DNA of 64,000 bases from Rehmannia glutinosa (Eukaryota > Streptophyta > Magnoliopsida > Lamiales > Orobanchaceae), in NCBI GenBank assembly GCA_016081115.2, contig JABTTQ020001484.1, positions 62,001 to 126,000 of the forward strand, written 5' to 3'. Positions 24,340-35,334 of the stretch are shown here, in pieces. A model generated the notes under the pieces. That model did not search any database and was not told where the DNA came from. It was given only the letters and a program-made list of their open reading frames with translations. The position numbers and the translations under genes were made by a program. How positions within the stretch are numbered: position 1 is the first letter of the stretch; each line of letters starts with the position of its first letter.

Positions 24340-25011
24340 TCAAGTTGGGGCTCCAATAGGCATGTTGTCCACGTTTCCCTTAGAAACTTCCCAACCTCCA
24401 ATGTCTTCAGCTATATTCCCAACCATCTGCTTACCATTATTTGATTCAAATTTTAGCCTGTTGGTTGGATGGATGGTGAATACGACTTTCTCCTGATTTA
24501 CCTGTAGAGTTAGCTCTCCCATTTCTACAGCGATCAAAGCCCTTGCTGTGGCTAAAAATGGTCGCCCAAAGATGATAGGTATTTTCTTGTCCTCGTTCAC
24601 GTCCAACACTACAAAATCCACAAGAAAAACAAATTTGTTAGTTCTTACCAGCACGTCTTCAAGGATTCCCCACGGATAGGCGATATATCGATCAGCAAAC
24701 TGCAACGTGATGTTAGACGATTTCACCTCCCCGAGCCCAAACTTCATCACATCAGAAAGAGATATAAGATTCACACTGGACCCAAGATCACAAAGTGGTT
24801 TCTCAAAGAAAACTCCTCCAATAGTACAAGGAATAGTAAAACTCTCTGGATCCTTCATTTTCTGAGGTAGTTTACTCTGGATTATAGCACTACATTCTTC
24901 TGTCAAATAGACAGTCTCAAACTCTTCCAACTTCATTTTCTTGGATTCCACTGGTTTCGCATAAATATGTGATTCTTCGGGGGCAGGCTGAATTTTTGCT
25001 TCCTTTTTCAC
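24340..25011 (-). CDS. Element G retropepsin-like aspartic protease domain
   Basis: The open frame of 223 codons on the minus strand is the C-terminal part of a gag-protease polyprotein. Residues around 80-110 carry 'PCTIGGVFFEKPLCDLGSSVN'. The CDLGSS motif matches the D-L-G-A/S active site of Athila-type retropepsins, which cleave gag and work as dimers. Further on 'IPIIFGRPFLATARALI' is the conserved (I/L)-I-x-G-R-x-F-L-x-T segment of that fold. The frame ends at a stop just before the conserved AGCGCTTCTTGGG stretch, and no polymerase follows. Upstream, gag in the same strand is broken by stops, so this frame is unlikely to be made as part of a full product today. Confidence 0.85.
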   Translation of the reverse strand: MKKEAKIQPAPEESHIYAKPVESKKMKLEEFETVYLTEECSAIIQSKLPQKMKDPESFTIPCTIGGVFFEKPLCDLGSSVNLISLSDVMKFGLGEVKSSNITLQFADRYIAYPWGILEDVLVRTNKFVFLVDFVVLDVNEDKKIPIIFGRPFLATARALIAVEMGELTLQVNQEKVVFTIHPTNRLKFESNNGKQMVGNIAEDIGGWEVSKGNVDNMPIGAPT

Positions 25012-25089
25012 GTAAACTGCATTGCAGTGCTATCTCGGATTAACCTCTGTATCACTTGGGAACTTTCCCTTCTGCTGCAATGAATTCAC

Positions 25090-26440
25090 GGCTGTAGCCA
25101 GCTAACCCATTTGTGTCTCGATTGACCTAATATGCATCTCCATTATGCTCATCTTAGTATTCAGACCATCAATCTGCGCCTCACTCCTATTCATTTGATT
25201 CCTGGTCTCTCCGATGAATGAGCCGAGTATCTCTTCAAGCGACTGCTTCTTTTCACCTCCGAGTGCATTGGAACTGGATGGGTTTGGATAACCTGGAGGT
25301 TGATTCAATACGTTCATATTGTTGCTATAAGAGAGATTCTCATGATTGCGAAGTTCCAGGTGGCAGTGAGTTGGTAATTGATTACTTCTATTATTAAAAT
25401 CCCGGTTATTCACATAATTGACTTACTCGACCTCGTGAGTGGCGGCTGCGTGAACGGCTACGGGTAGGAGTGCGGCTCGCTGTGGTGTGCCGCCAGTATT
25501 CATGATTGCTAATTGCTTTGTCAGACTCGAGATTTGAGCTGCCAAAGCTGACATTATATCAAGCTCAAGAACACCGGCAACCGGCTTTGGCGCTGACCTC
25601 TCGGAGGGCCATTGATAGCTGTTTATGGCAATTTATTCAAGTAGAAGTAAGGCCTCAGTCGGAGTTTTAGCCATCAATGTACCTCCTGATGCCGCATCTA
25701 GTATCGTCCTCGTATGCCCATTCAACCCATTGTAAAAATACTGAACTCTCTGCCAGTCTGCATAGCCATGCTGTGGGCATCTCCGCAACAGATCTTTAAA
25801 TCTCTCCCAAGCTTCGTATAACGGTTAAAAATCAATCTGTTGGAATTGGGCTATCTCGCTCTTCAGTTGGAGTGTCTTGCTGGGAGGGAAAAATTTTGCT
25901 AAGAATTTTTGAGTCAGATCGTCCCAGCTCGTAATACTCCCAAGGGCGAACATCTGTAACCACTGCCGGCCTTATCCCGAAGTGAAAACGGGAAAAGCCT
26001 CAATCGAATGGCCTCATCAGTCACACCATTTATCTTGATGGTGTCACAAATCTTCTAGAATGTCGCCAGATGTGTATTTGGATCATCCACTGGACTCCCC
26101 CCAAACTGATTCTGCTGAACCATGCTTATGCAGGTTTCAATTCGAAATTATTTGCATTTATAGGTTGGCGCACAAATCCAGAGTAGTTGTGGTTCATAGC
26201 CGGCCGGAAGTAATCCCGGATTGCCCTTTCTAGTGCCTCAGGCTGTGGTGGCACATTCACGACCCAAATTTCGGTGTTCTCATCTTCCCCGCCTTCTGCC
26301 ATTGATTGATTCTCTGCTCGCTTTGCTGCTCTGATTGCTCGAAGTGTCCTTTCAATCTCTGGATCAAAAGGAAGCAAATTAATATCTTTGGAATCTCGCA
26401 TAAACAGACAAGTCAAATGAGAAAAACGAAATTATAATTC
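25090..26440 (-). pseudogene. Element G gag
   Basis: The minus strand gives an N-terminal frame at 26416-26126 with 'AIRDYFRPAMNHNYSGFVRQP'. Then, with shifts, it gives the retrotransposon gag core ('DDPNTHLATF', 'ICDTIKINGVTDEAIRLRLF'), and an open frame at 25413-25102 with 'ALGGEKKQSLEEIL' and a coiled-coil-like end 'MSIMEMHIRSIETQMG'. This order is that of Athila/TR-GAG gag proteins, which build the particle and bind RNA. Stops and frameshifts between about 26120 and 25420 show decay. It starts right after the primer site. Confidence 0.8.
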
Positions 26441-26490
26441 CTAAACTAGTCTAGATTAGGATTAAATTAGTTTAAAATAGGATAAAACAA

Positions 26491-26508
26491 TCCCTGGCAA
26501 CAGCGCCA
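26491..26508 (-). other. Primer binding site of element G
   Basis: On the minus strand TGGCGCTGTTGCCAGGGA lies six bases inside the 5' LTR end. It differs by two bases from the common Athila form TGGCGCCGTTGCCGGGGA. It fixes the direction of the element and the 5' LTR. Confidence 0.9.
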
Positions 26509-26514
26509 AAAACT

Positions 26515-28029
26515 TGATCGCGAAATTCTTACCGCAAGCGTACAGTGTCAAGTTTTAGTATAGTTTTGAAAGTAGGGTTATCGTCTCCACAAGGATTGTT
26601 ATCAAATTTTATACTAAGTACTATAATTAAAATATCTTAATTCTATCTAGAAATCGAAAAGAGATGAGTTTTTTATTAAACTAAAAATAAACTAACAAAT
26701 TGGTTCAGACAAATAATCAAACACTTAAGATATGAATTCTAGAGGGTTGATTTCACCTAGTTATCCCATATGTTTTCAATCCAGTTTATTAATCACAAGT
26801 TATCAATCTATAAGCCAATATTCCTACCGTTTATCACTTCCACTCTCGAGTGCCAAGTGATTCTAGGTTCAATTTCTGATTTCGATATCTCTATAAAAAT
26901 CATAAATTAAACCCTAATACGCTCAATGAATATTCTATCACAGGCTTCAAAAGATTCATAAACCTCTCGGTTCTATGAAACCCTAGGTTGTGCTATTCTA
27001 TGGCCAGACGATCAATTACCTCTCTCGAGTGTCAAATCAAACACACCAAACAATCTAAACTATTGATCAGATAATTCAGATGCAATCAAATCAAATAGCA
27101 CAAATAGATTAATTAACATGCGAATTTCATAAACTGGAAATCAGAACATAGGTTCAAACATAAGTTACATCAATCCCCCTAGAAAGATGGGTTTAGCTCA
27201 TAATGGATGTACAAAAACTCATGAATAGATAATTATACATCGATGGGGTTCAACAAAGATACTAGAGAAATAATTCAGAATGGTAAAGAGAGGAATCTTC
27301 TCCGTTTCCAAAAGATAGATGCGTTCGAATATCATCCCGAACTCTTTCTCCTTGCTCAAAATCGTCCATTGTGCTCTCAAAAATGTCCAACCCTTTGTGT
27401 GTACGTGAGTTCTTGTATTTATAAGCTCGAAACCCTCGAAACTCTGTCCAAAACCCCAAAAAATAATAGGCCTAGGTTAAGCCCGTGTCGCGTCGTGCCG
27501 CAGCGACCCTACCGTCGCTATTTGCGCTTGCGAGCCGAGCCCCTTTGCTCGTTGCGCGCTGCCGGTGCACCACCTCGCTACGCTGCATGTCGTCCTCATT
27601 GCCCACACGCTCGGGCGCTGCGCAGCCCTTGGCCTGGGCACTGCAGTGCCCACTGAAGACTTCCCTTGCTGCCCGTCCGCTCGCTGTTGTCCGCTCGGGC
27701 GTTGCAGCCCTTGCGTCTAGGCGCTACAACGCCCACCACTCTTTTGCTACTGTACGATTTTTGACCCCCGCGCTGCGGCGCGGAGGTTTTAGCGTTGCGT
27801 CGCTCAATCTTACTTGATATTTTTCCTTTTTTCCGCTTCTAAAATGCGATCTTCATCGTCCAAACACGTTTTTCATCATTCTTAATCAATTTCGGCTACA
27901 AAGACCAGTCCCATCTCTCAAACGACATCTAATTACATGTATTCGACTCAAACGACACTAAAAATACCGAAAACAACGCACAATCCTAGTCTAGATTACT
28001 CAATACTTTGGTATAAAACCAACTTAATA
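26515..28029 (-). repeat. 5' LTR of element G (1,515 bp)
   Basis: This is the partner of 20946-22324. It is longer because the GC-rich block (27465-27810) is about 140 bp larger and full of GCTGC/GCAGC/GGGCG words. The right edge is set by the GATAC duplication at 28030-28034. Confidence 0.85.
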
Positions 28030-28256
28030 GATACCATGTTTGATCATTCCTTCAAAATCCACAGAAGCACCAGTGTGGATTTGCTTTGAGAGCTTCACGA
28101 AATCATATTTTGGAGCCATTTCCAGAGGTTTCTACGAATTGAAATGCGAGAAAACTTGCTTAAAAGAACTGGGGTTTGCACTACGTTTCAGAGAGAATGC
28201 ACTTTCTTTACTTGAAGATGAATAGTTCGCGTGAGGAGAGAGAAAGACAAAGTTTT

Positions 28257-28437
28257 GTATATAAGGGACGTGAAAGGACGTCCTTCAGAGTTTGAAATTT
28301 TTGATCGAAATCAACGGCTGAGATTGGAGCTTCAAAACCGCATTTAATTCCCCGCATTAAATGCAACAACATTTATATCCAATCATATGGTTTAATGTGC
28401 AACTTTTAATGTGACTATCATTATTACGCTGACGTCA
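28257..28437 (-). promoter_or_regulatory. Internal promoter of ORF3, element A
   Basis: On the minus strand TGACGTCA (28437-28430) is followed about 166 bp later by TTATATAC (28264-28257) and a CT-rich leader, and the ORF3 ATG is at 28118. The same parts at the same spacing occur in element B (45850-46168). TGACGTCA is a known plant bZIP (TGA/CRE-type) site. The block lies in the 520 bp between pol and ORF3, so ORF3 was probably transcribed on its own. Confidence 0.7.
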
Positions 28438-28641
28438 TCCTTAAAAACATTTCCGCTCAATTAAAACGACTGCGTTTTTGTCACTTAGCTCCTAAATGAT
28501 TCAACTTATATCCAAAGTGACTCAACTCCGCTTTTCTCTACTTATAAAGTAACTCAACTGTCAACTAACTCGATACAGCTAACTTCTCGATAAGGCTGTT
28601 TCACTTGGCTGAAATGTGAAACTTGCTCTACTTCCATTTTC

Positions 28642-30877
28642 TCATCTTCTAACTCTGCTGATTGGGTCTGCTGAGTTCCTTAACTCAATTAACCCTAACT
28701 CATTCTTGAGCTCTTCAAATCTTGATTCACATAATGGCTTTGTGAATATGTCAGTTAACTGTTTATCAGTTGAGATGTATTCCAAAGTGATGTCTTTCTT
28801 TTCAACATGATCTCTTATAAAATGATATCTGACATCAATGTGCTTTGTTGTTGAATGCAACACTGGATTTTGAGTGATTGCAATAGCACTAATGTTATCA
28901 CACATAATTGGAATCTCTTTTTCTTCAACATCATAGTCTTTCAGCTGCTGTCTCATCCATAAGACTTGTGCACAACAGCTACCCGCATCTATGTACTCTG
29001 CTTCAGCTGTGGATGTAGCTATTGAATTATGTTTCTTACTGAACCAAGAAACCAATCTATTTCCAAGCATTTGACATGTACCTGAGGTACTCTTCCTGTC
29101 AACTCTACATCTAGCATAGTCTGAGTCTGAGTAACCAATGAGCTTGAATTCACCTTCCTTTGGATACCATAAGCCGACTTCCTGGCATCCCTTCAAATAC
29201 CTTAGGATTCTCTTAGCTGCAGTCATGTGGCTCTCTTTTGGTGCAGATTGAAATCTTGCGCATACACCTACTGCAAAGGTGATATCTGACCTTCTTGTTG
29301 TTAGATAGAGCAAAGATCCAATTAGGGCTCTATATCTAGTTTGATCAACAACTTTTCCATCTGCATCCATGTCCATCTTGACTAACGTATTCATTGGAAT
29401 TTTCACAGAAGACTTCTCTTCCATACCAAATTTCTTCATTAAATCTCTGGGGTATTTTGTTTGGCTTTTGAAGGTTCTATCCTTCAATTGTTTGACTTGA
29501 AGTCCTGGGAAAAAAGTCAGCTCTCGCATCATGCTCATCTCAAATTTGCCTTGCACGAGATTTGAGAACTTGTCACACAACTCTTTATTTGTGGAACCAA
29601 AAATGATGTCATACACATATATTTGAACAAGCAGTATACTCTCTCCATCTTGAATCCTGAAGAGTGTTCTATCGACTTTTCCTCTGGTGAATCCATTGTC
29701 AGTAAGAAATTGAGACAATGTATCATACCATGCTCTTGGTGCTTGTTTCAATCCATACAATGCTTTCTTGAGCTTGTAGACCTTATCTTCAATAGTTTTC
29801 TGCTCAAAACCTGGACGTTGTTCAACATAGAATTCTTTCTCTAACAGTCCATTTAGAAAAATGCACTCTTCACATCCATTTGATACACACTGAAGTTCTT
29901 ATGTGCAGCATAGGCAAGAAACATCCTTATTGCTTCCAATCTGGTAACAGGAGCAAAGGTTTCATCAAAATCTATGCCTTCTTCTTGGCAATACCCTTTG
30001 GCTACCAATCTTGCTTTGTTTCTTACAACATATCTTTCCTCATTCATCTTATTTCTGAAAACCCATTTTGTGCCAATAACATTTTGATGGGTTGGCCTTT
30101 GAACTAATTCCTATACTTTGTTTCTTTCAAACTGATTCAACTCTTCTTGCATGGCCTGAATCCAATGTGTGTCATCCAATGCTTGAGACACATCTTTAGG
30201 CTCTATCTGGGAGATAAAACAAGTGAACATAGCTTCATGCTGTGCTCTGGATCTAGTTCTTATGCCATCTCTAACATCTCCAATGACTAACTCTGGTGGA
30301 TGGTCTCTCAGCCATCTCACATCAGGTTGGAGTAAGTCTGCTGGATTTAGCCGTCTCGCAGCCAAGTTGTCTTAAACAGCTCTTTCATCTTCATTCAGCT
30401 CTAGATCTTCCAGCTGTCTTTGAGATTCAGCTATCTCATCTTCATCTAGGTTGAGTGTTGTTACTTCAGCTTCAACATAAAGACTTTTCTGCATAGTTGG
30501 CTGGTTCAGCTTATCAGCTAACTCTTCAATGTCTTCTCCATTCACATTAGGTTTATCAAAAACCACATGGATAAACTCTTCTGTAACCATAGTCCTCCTG
30601 TTCAGCACTCTATAGGCTTTACTTTCAGCTGAGTATCCCAAAAAGATACCTTCATCAGCTTTAGCATCAAAAGCCTTCAAATTATCTTTGCCATTACTAT
30701 GGATGAAGCATTTACATCCAAATATCCTGAAATATCCAACATTTGGCTTTCTCCCTGTCCAAATCTCATAGGGAGTCTTGGTCAATTTCCTGTTGATCAT
30801 GCATCTATTTTGAGTATATCATGCAGTATTTATAGCTTCAGCATAAAATCTCTTAGGCAATCCAGCTTCAGCTAACA
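28642..30877 (-). pseudogene. Element A pol, 3' part: integrase end, reverse transcriptase, RNase H
   Basis: From 30877 down: the integrase C-terminal GKRP-like region ('TPYEIWTGRKPNVGYFRIFG', 30800-30372), a linker, then the copia reverse transcriptase (RVT_2 type) and RNase H. The last 372 codons (29760-28642) are open and hold 'YGLKQAPRAWYDTL', the RT palm, 'STAEAEYI' and the conserved RNase H end 'KHIDVRYHFIRDH'. The catalytic YVDD is YVYD here (near 29615), an inactivating change. Other lesions are TAA at about 30365 (CAA in copy B), TAG for Trp near 30112, and a one-base insertion near 29852 that shifts 'MDVKSAFL'. The upstream half of pol is at 52651-53500, displaced by element B. Confidence 0.9.
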
Positions 30878-31234
30878 TTGGGAAATTTATTGTTTAGATT
30901 TTGATGAATGCCATGTAAAACTTAGACTAGAAAGTTGGCACCCCATTTTCCTTGTAATTTGCATTGTAATAGATAGGGTTGTACGAGTGAGTCAAGTCTA
31001 TGCTGGATATACAAGAAGTCAATCAAGATCGAATGAAGACTCATTTGTGAAACAGCTGAGTATGGCAAGGAGGAGAAGTCAAGAACTCGACTGAAGGAGT
31101 ATCAGCTGGGATACAACCGTGTGAAGTGTCAGTCAAGTCAACTCAAGAAGCCAAGTCTCAAGTTGAAGTGACAGATGATTTATCCATTGATTGGAAGCAA
31201 ACTCGAAGTCACCTGGGGAAGTTAGAGAAATGCA
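30878..31234 (+). repeat. 5' LTR of element B, first piece
   Basis: It starts TTGGGAAATTTATTG (the TG is lost) and matches the first ~360 bases of the 3' LTR at 51073. It stops at GAAATGCA, where element C begins. Confidence 0.88.
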
Positions 31235-32636
31235 TGTTTGATACATGTTTTTATCTTAATTTTGATGATTTTATTTTTACACCAAAACAATGTTTTTAAT
31301 TGTTGTCCAAATACTCCTAAATGATTTGAAATATTTTTACGATTTATTTGGAGTATTTCTTCAAGTTTTATTTTAGATAAAATTGGACAACACTTTTAAT
31401 GATTTTATGTTAATAAGTTTTTACATCAACACAAGGTTCCTAAATATAGTCTAAATACTCCCGATCGGTTTAAAATGTTTTTACTAAATTTTTGGAGTAT
31501 TTCTTGAGGTTTATTTTTGACAAAAATTGGACAACATTTCTGTCTCGAGGTCGATCGGTTGCCCTATAAGATGAATTTTGGAACAGAAAATGAGATGGAG
31601 GAAATATTGAGTAGGTCGACCGGTCGCCCTGGGCGTCGACCGGTAAGGTCAATCGGTCGCCCAAGGTGCGACCGGTGCCTGCAAGTCATGCTTTGAAATA
31701 GAACGAACGTCTCTTATTTTTGCAACGAGGGGGACCGGTCCTCCAAGGGGTCGACCGGTCGAAGACCCCCTGGACCGGTCACCCTATGTTACTTTTCAGT
31801 GTATTCTTCAAACGTCTATTTGTGCGCGATCGTCGCCCTCAAGTTTGACAACAAATTTCTAACCGTGCAGCAGACAAACTTTCCTTATTTTGTGGGATTG
31901 ATTTCTAACAGCTATATTCTTGATTTTAATTGTATTTTTCTGTAGATTTTCAATCCCCAAGAGGAGCCTATGTTTGATCAATCATCTTTTATAAATAGAG
32001 GAAGTTTTGGAGCAACCAATACAACACTTGAGATACAACACAACAAGATACATTCAAGCAAAGTCTTTAGCTCTTCATTGTTATCATTCTTGTTGTAATT
32101 TGCCTAGCTTATCACTTTCACATCTTGAGGTCTAGGCTTATTTCTTAATTACACTTGCACTCAAATTGTATTATTCATTATCGAGTTGTAATCTTGAATT
32201 TGGGTTATCATTCAACACAAGATATCCTTGTGAGTGTTCTTGTGGTAAGAACACACTTGAATGATCTAGGTGATAGGTGCAAGAAGATTGTGGTGATCTT
32301 CTTATTGAGGTGTTGAAGAATTTGGTATTCTTCAAGGTTGAAGATTGTGGTGTTGTAGAAGAGTGTGATGCTCTTCAAGGTGATGTTGTAAGGTGTTGTA
32401 TTAATTTTGGTAATTAATAAAATCTTTTTTCTTTTTGAAATCCATCCGGATATACTGGGGTGGTAGAGGATTAGGCCCTAGGTGGGTTGAACCTCTATAA
32501 ATCGACGCGTGTTGTTTACTTCTCGCACCTTTATTATTGTCTTGGCTTGTTTTGTTCGAAAAAAGAGGGCGAAATTGAAAAGATGGAGATAATCTATTCA
32601 CCTCCCTCTAGATTATCGTAGCTGCTTGGACTTACA
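31235..32636 (+). repeat. 5' LTR of element C (1,402 bp)
   Basis: TG...CA ends (TGTTTGATAC...GGACTTACA), a TATA box TATAAATA at 31990-31997, and a primer site immediately after. The U3 part contains a cluster of GTCGACCGGTCG words at about 31540-31790. The first ATG of the gag lies beyond the LTR. Confidence 0.92.
31540..31790 (+). repeat. Cluster of CGACCGGTCG palindromes in the U3 of element C
   Basis: Six or more copies of (GT)CGACCGGTCG or near variants are spaced irregularly upstream of the TATA box. The matching cluster in the other LTR is at 37325-37630, and two perfect copies lie in the internal 3' region at 35946-35985. This could be a protein-binding array controlling LTR transcription; that is inference. 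Confidence 0.6.
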
Positions 32637-32652
32637 AGTGGTATCAAAGCCA

Positions 32653-34005
32653 AACTCTTTGGCAAGCTCGTTTCACATCGGGAGTGAAGAGGAACGATCG
32701 TCGGCTACGAATGAAGTCCACCTTTCCGGCATCTCCACCACCAAGCCACCTCGATTTGATTCCAAAAATTTTGCATTTTGGAAAGAAAGAATGGAATGCT
32801 ATTTACAAGGTTGCGGGTTTGATATTTGGAACATCGTCATCAATGGAGAATCCATTTCGATGAAAGATACACCATACACCTCCAAAGCTCTCAAGGAGCT
32901 CAATGATGAAGAAAAGAAAATCATCTCCTTAAATGGTAAAGCTCTAAATATTTTATATTGTTCACTTACCAATTTGGAATATGATCCTATTATAGGAATT
33001 CGATCGGCTCATGAAGTATGGCAAAAATTAGAAGCCATTCACGAAGTATATGCAAATGATAGGAGCAACTCAAAAGCATCTACTTCTCAAAGGGATACAC
33101 GGTCAAATGTAAGGAACAAACCTTTTACAACTTCCAACTATGAAGTAGTCGAACAATGTTTTATAGGCATCGAAGAAGAAAACGAGGTATGTCTTAAACC
33201 CTCTACTTCCTATGATATTGTTATACAAAATGATTATAGTGATTTGCAAAATGATTTTGATGACTTTCAAAATGAATTCCAAAGTTTACTTGTTAAGTAC
33301 AAAAATTTGAAAAATGAATTCAATGTTTTGAAAAATGACAAGGATAGTTTATTTACTTCCTATGAATCACTATCATGTGCTCACACCACCACTCTTGATT
33401 AGGTTAGAATCCTTGAAAAAGAAAATAGTACTCTTGTTGAGGATATTAATTGTATGAAAAAGGATTTATTAAAATCCAACTTGAGTACCAATAAAATATC
33501 CAATGTTGTGAATGTTCATGGTTGTGATAATTTGAATAGTGAACTTTATCATAAGCCTAATATTGTCAATCATATGAAAAAGAATCGAGCTCCTATGCAT
33601 GTTAGTGCTATTACTTGCTTTTATTGTGGTAAGAAGGGACACGCCATAAATACTTGTCGGGCTAGAAATAGCTCTAATTATTGTTGGAGACCTAAAAGTC
33701 TCAAAGCTAATCCCAAAGGACCCAAACATTTGAGGGTACCACAAAGCAATGTCATATTAGGTACCCGGCGAAATCAAGGAAAATTCATACTGTCAAGAAG
33801 ACATCAAATGCCCATTCCATTTGATCAAAGGAGAAGACATCACCACAATGAATTTCCAAGAGAAAGACACTTTCAAAAATGGGAAAGACATAATCCTTGG
33901 AAATGGAACAATCGGAGAAGCTATCATCAACAAGATGACTTTCAAAGGGGAAGATATCATCAACAATGCGAGCGACACAACCCATGGAAATGGCGAAATT
34001 GGTAA
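32653..34005 (+). pseudogene. Element C gag
   Basis: The frame is open from the primer site through 33402. It starts with the copia gag core ('KPPRFDSKNFAFWKERMECYL', with the usual W-K-x-x-M pattern) and then a region of heptad-like repeats rich in Asn, Asp, Phe and Leu ('NDFDDFQNEFQSLLVKY'). A single TAG at 33400-33402 (probably once CAG) interrupts it. The frame continues to the zinc knuckle CFYCGKKGHAINTC near 33620 and a basic His/Arg-rich tail. Gag forms the particle and packages RNA. No ATG is seen near the expected start; the first in-frame ATG is near 32791, so the true start has been lost or lies elsewhere. Confidence 0.85.
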
Positions 34006-34749
34006 ACCGTATCTCCCTATTTAAATATGCATTTTATTTTTTTTATGCATGTTTTTATTTGTGTCTAAATTGCAAAATGAGTTTTAAAATTTTTAAGGCC
34101 TTCTATATATATTTTTGTGTTTTTAAAATCCTTTGAAAATGAGACCTTACATATTGTGGACTTACTTAGACTTATGTGTTTTTATGGATTTCTATAGCAT
34201 AAGCATTTTTTTTGTGATATCTCTTATTGCTTGGCCTACACTTGTACTATTATGTCTTGTGCAAAATGTGTTTTAAGAATTGTGTAGGATTTACATATCT
34301 TCTTCAATGGTTATCTACTCGTAATATATCAAGAGAAACATGAACTATCGAGGTACGCTCATTATTGTTATTCATCTCATAGACTCGATACATGTTTTGC
34401 CATATGCCTATATGTTTATTTCATACAAGTGCCATTAAGAGGAATTTTTGATATTTTGAAAGGCACTATTCGTTATTTGATTGCACATATTTGCTTTGCC
34501 AACTCTTGTTCAAATATTTCTTTTTAATGAGGTCTCAACTATTTGCTCTTGGAGTTTCAAATTTTAAAAGAGACCTTATATAGCTTTCTATAAGCTTATT
34601 TGAACTTACATGTTGTGTTATATTCTTGATGATTTTCTTTAAGCATAGTATGTGTTACTTGCTATAGTGTCTCTATTATTCGATATTACTATGCTCGTGT
34701 GCAAGATATCTTGTTAAGATTTTGCAGAAATTTATGGTATTTCGGAACA
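34006..34749 (+). other. Element C, AT-rich segment where protease and integrase should be
   Basis: No protease DSG motif and no integrase signature can be found between gag and the reverse transcriptase scrap. The sequence is T-rich and degenerate, consistent with deletion. Confidence 0.6.
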
Positions 34750-35334
34750 AGCTTGATGACCAAGGCAAGGTTAGTAGCTCAATGGTATTGTCAAGAAGAA
34801 GGTATTGATTTTGATGATACATTTGCACCCGTAGAACATTTAGAAGCTATTCGCATTCTACTTGCCCATTCTTGTTTTAAAATTTCAAGCTTTACCTAAT
34901 GGATGTGAAATCCAATTTTCTAAACGGTTTTCATTCAAGAAGAAGTCTATGTAAAACAACCGGGGTTTGAAAATTTTTATGGGCCAAAATAATTTTTATA
35001 AAAGGCCTTGTTATGTTTTAAACAAGTACCCCTTGTATGGTTTGATAAACTTTGATATTTTCTTTTGCAAAATGATTTTACAAGAGGTAAAGTTGACACT
35101 ACTCTCTTTGTTTTTGAAAAGGGGCAAGAATGCTTACTTGTACAAATTTATGATGTCATTTATGGTGCTACTAATGAAGTTTTGTACAAGATATTTTCTA
35201 AATTGTTGCAAGGTAAATTCAAGATGATCATGATGGGGGAGCTCAATTTCTTCATTGGAATTCAAGTTCAACAATGCCAAGAAGGTGGTTATATTCCACA
35301 CTCAAAGTATACAAAAGAAGAAGTGATGCATTGA
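34750..35334 (+). pseudogene. Element C reverse transcriptase remnant
   Basis: Pieces of the copia RT remain in changing frames: 'KARLVAQWYCQEEGIDFDDTF', 'MDVKSNFLNG' and 'ECLLVQIYDVIYGATNE' where the catalytic YVDD should be. It reads IYDVIYG, so one Val and one Asp are lost by a short deletion. The piece continues to 'MMGELNFFIGIQVQQ' and ends soon after. RNase H is gone. Clearly inactive. Confidence 0.8.

Larger units (their letters stand above)
20946..28029 (-). mobile_element. Element G: non-autonomous TR-GAG/Athila-like LTR retrotransposon
   Basis: Two LTRs (20946-22324 and 26515-28029) flank 4.2 kb that encode only gag and an aspartic protease on the minus strand. There is no reverse transcriptase or integrase. 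Exact GATAC duplications at 20941-20945 and 28030-28034 define the insertion. The primer site TGGCGCTGTTGCCAGGGA (26508-26491, minus) and the conserved stretch near 24275-24300 (AGCGCTTCTTGGGAGGCAAC on the minus strand) are typical of Athila/TR-GAG elements. It must rely on enzymes from an autonomous relative. It inserted into ORF3 of element A. Confidence 0.88.
16341..28118 (-). pseudogene. Element A third ORF (ORF3), split by element G
   Basis: The frame starts at the ATG at 28118 (MAPKYDFVK...), runs to 28030, is interrupted by element G, and resumes at 20945, ending near 16341. Removing G and one target duplication leaves the frame open across the junction, so G landed in coding sequence. 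The product would have roughly 1,500 residues. The N-terminal ~200 resemble domains seen in plant transposon-associated proteins. Then come a basic Ala/Pro/Lys tract, a Cys/His motif (CAFTGT...HTH near 19380), acidic repeats, and a long coiled coil that is open at 17869-16916. A charged Arg/Glu tail follows. Damage: a TAG near 20645, a ~25-residue in-frame deletion relative to copy B, and several frameshifts. Function is unknown; no membrane segment was seen, so it is not an obvious env. Confidence 0.75.
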
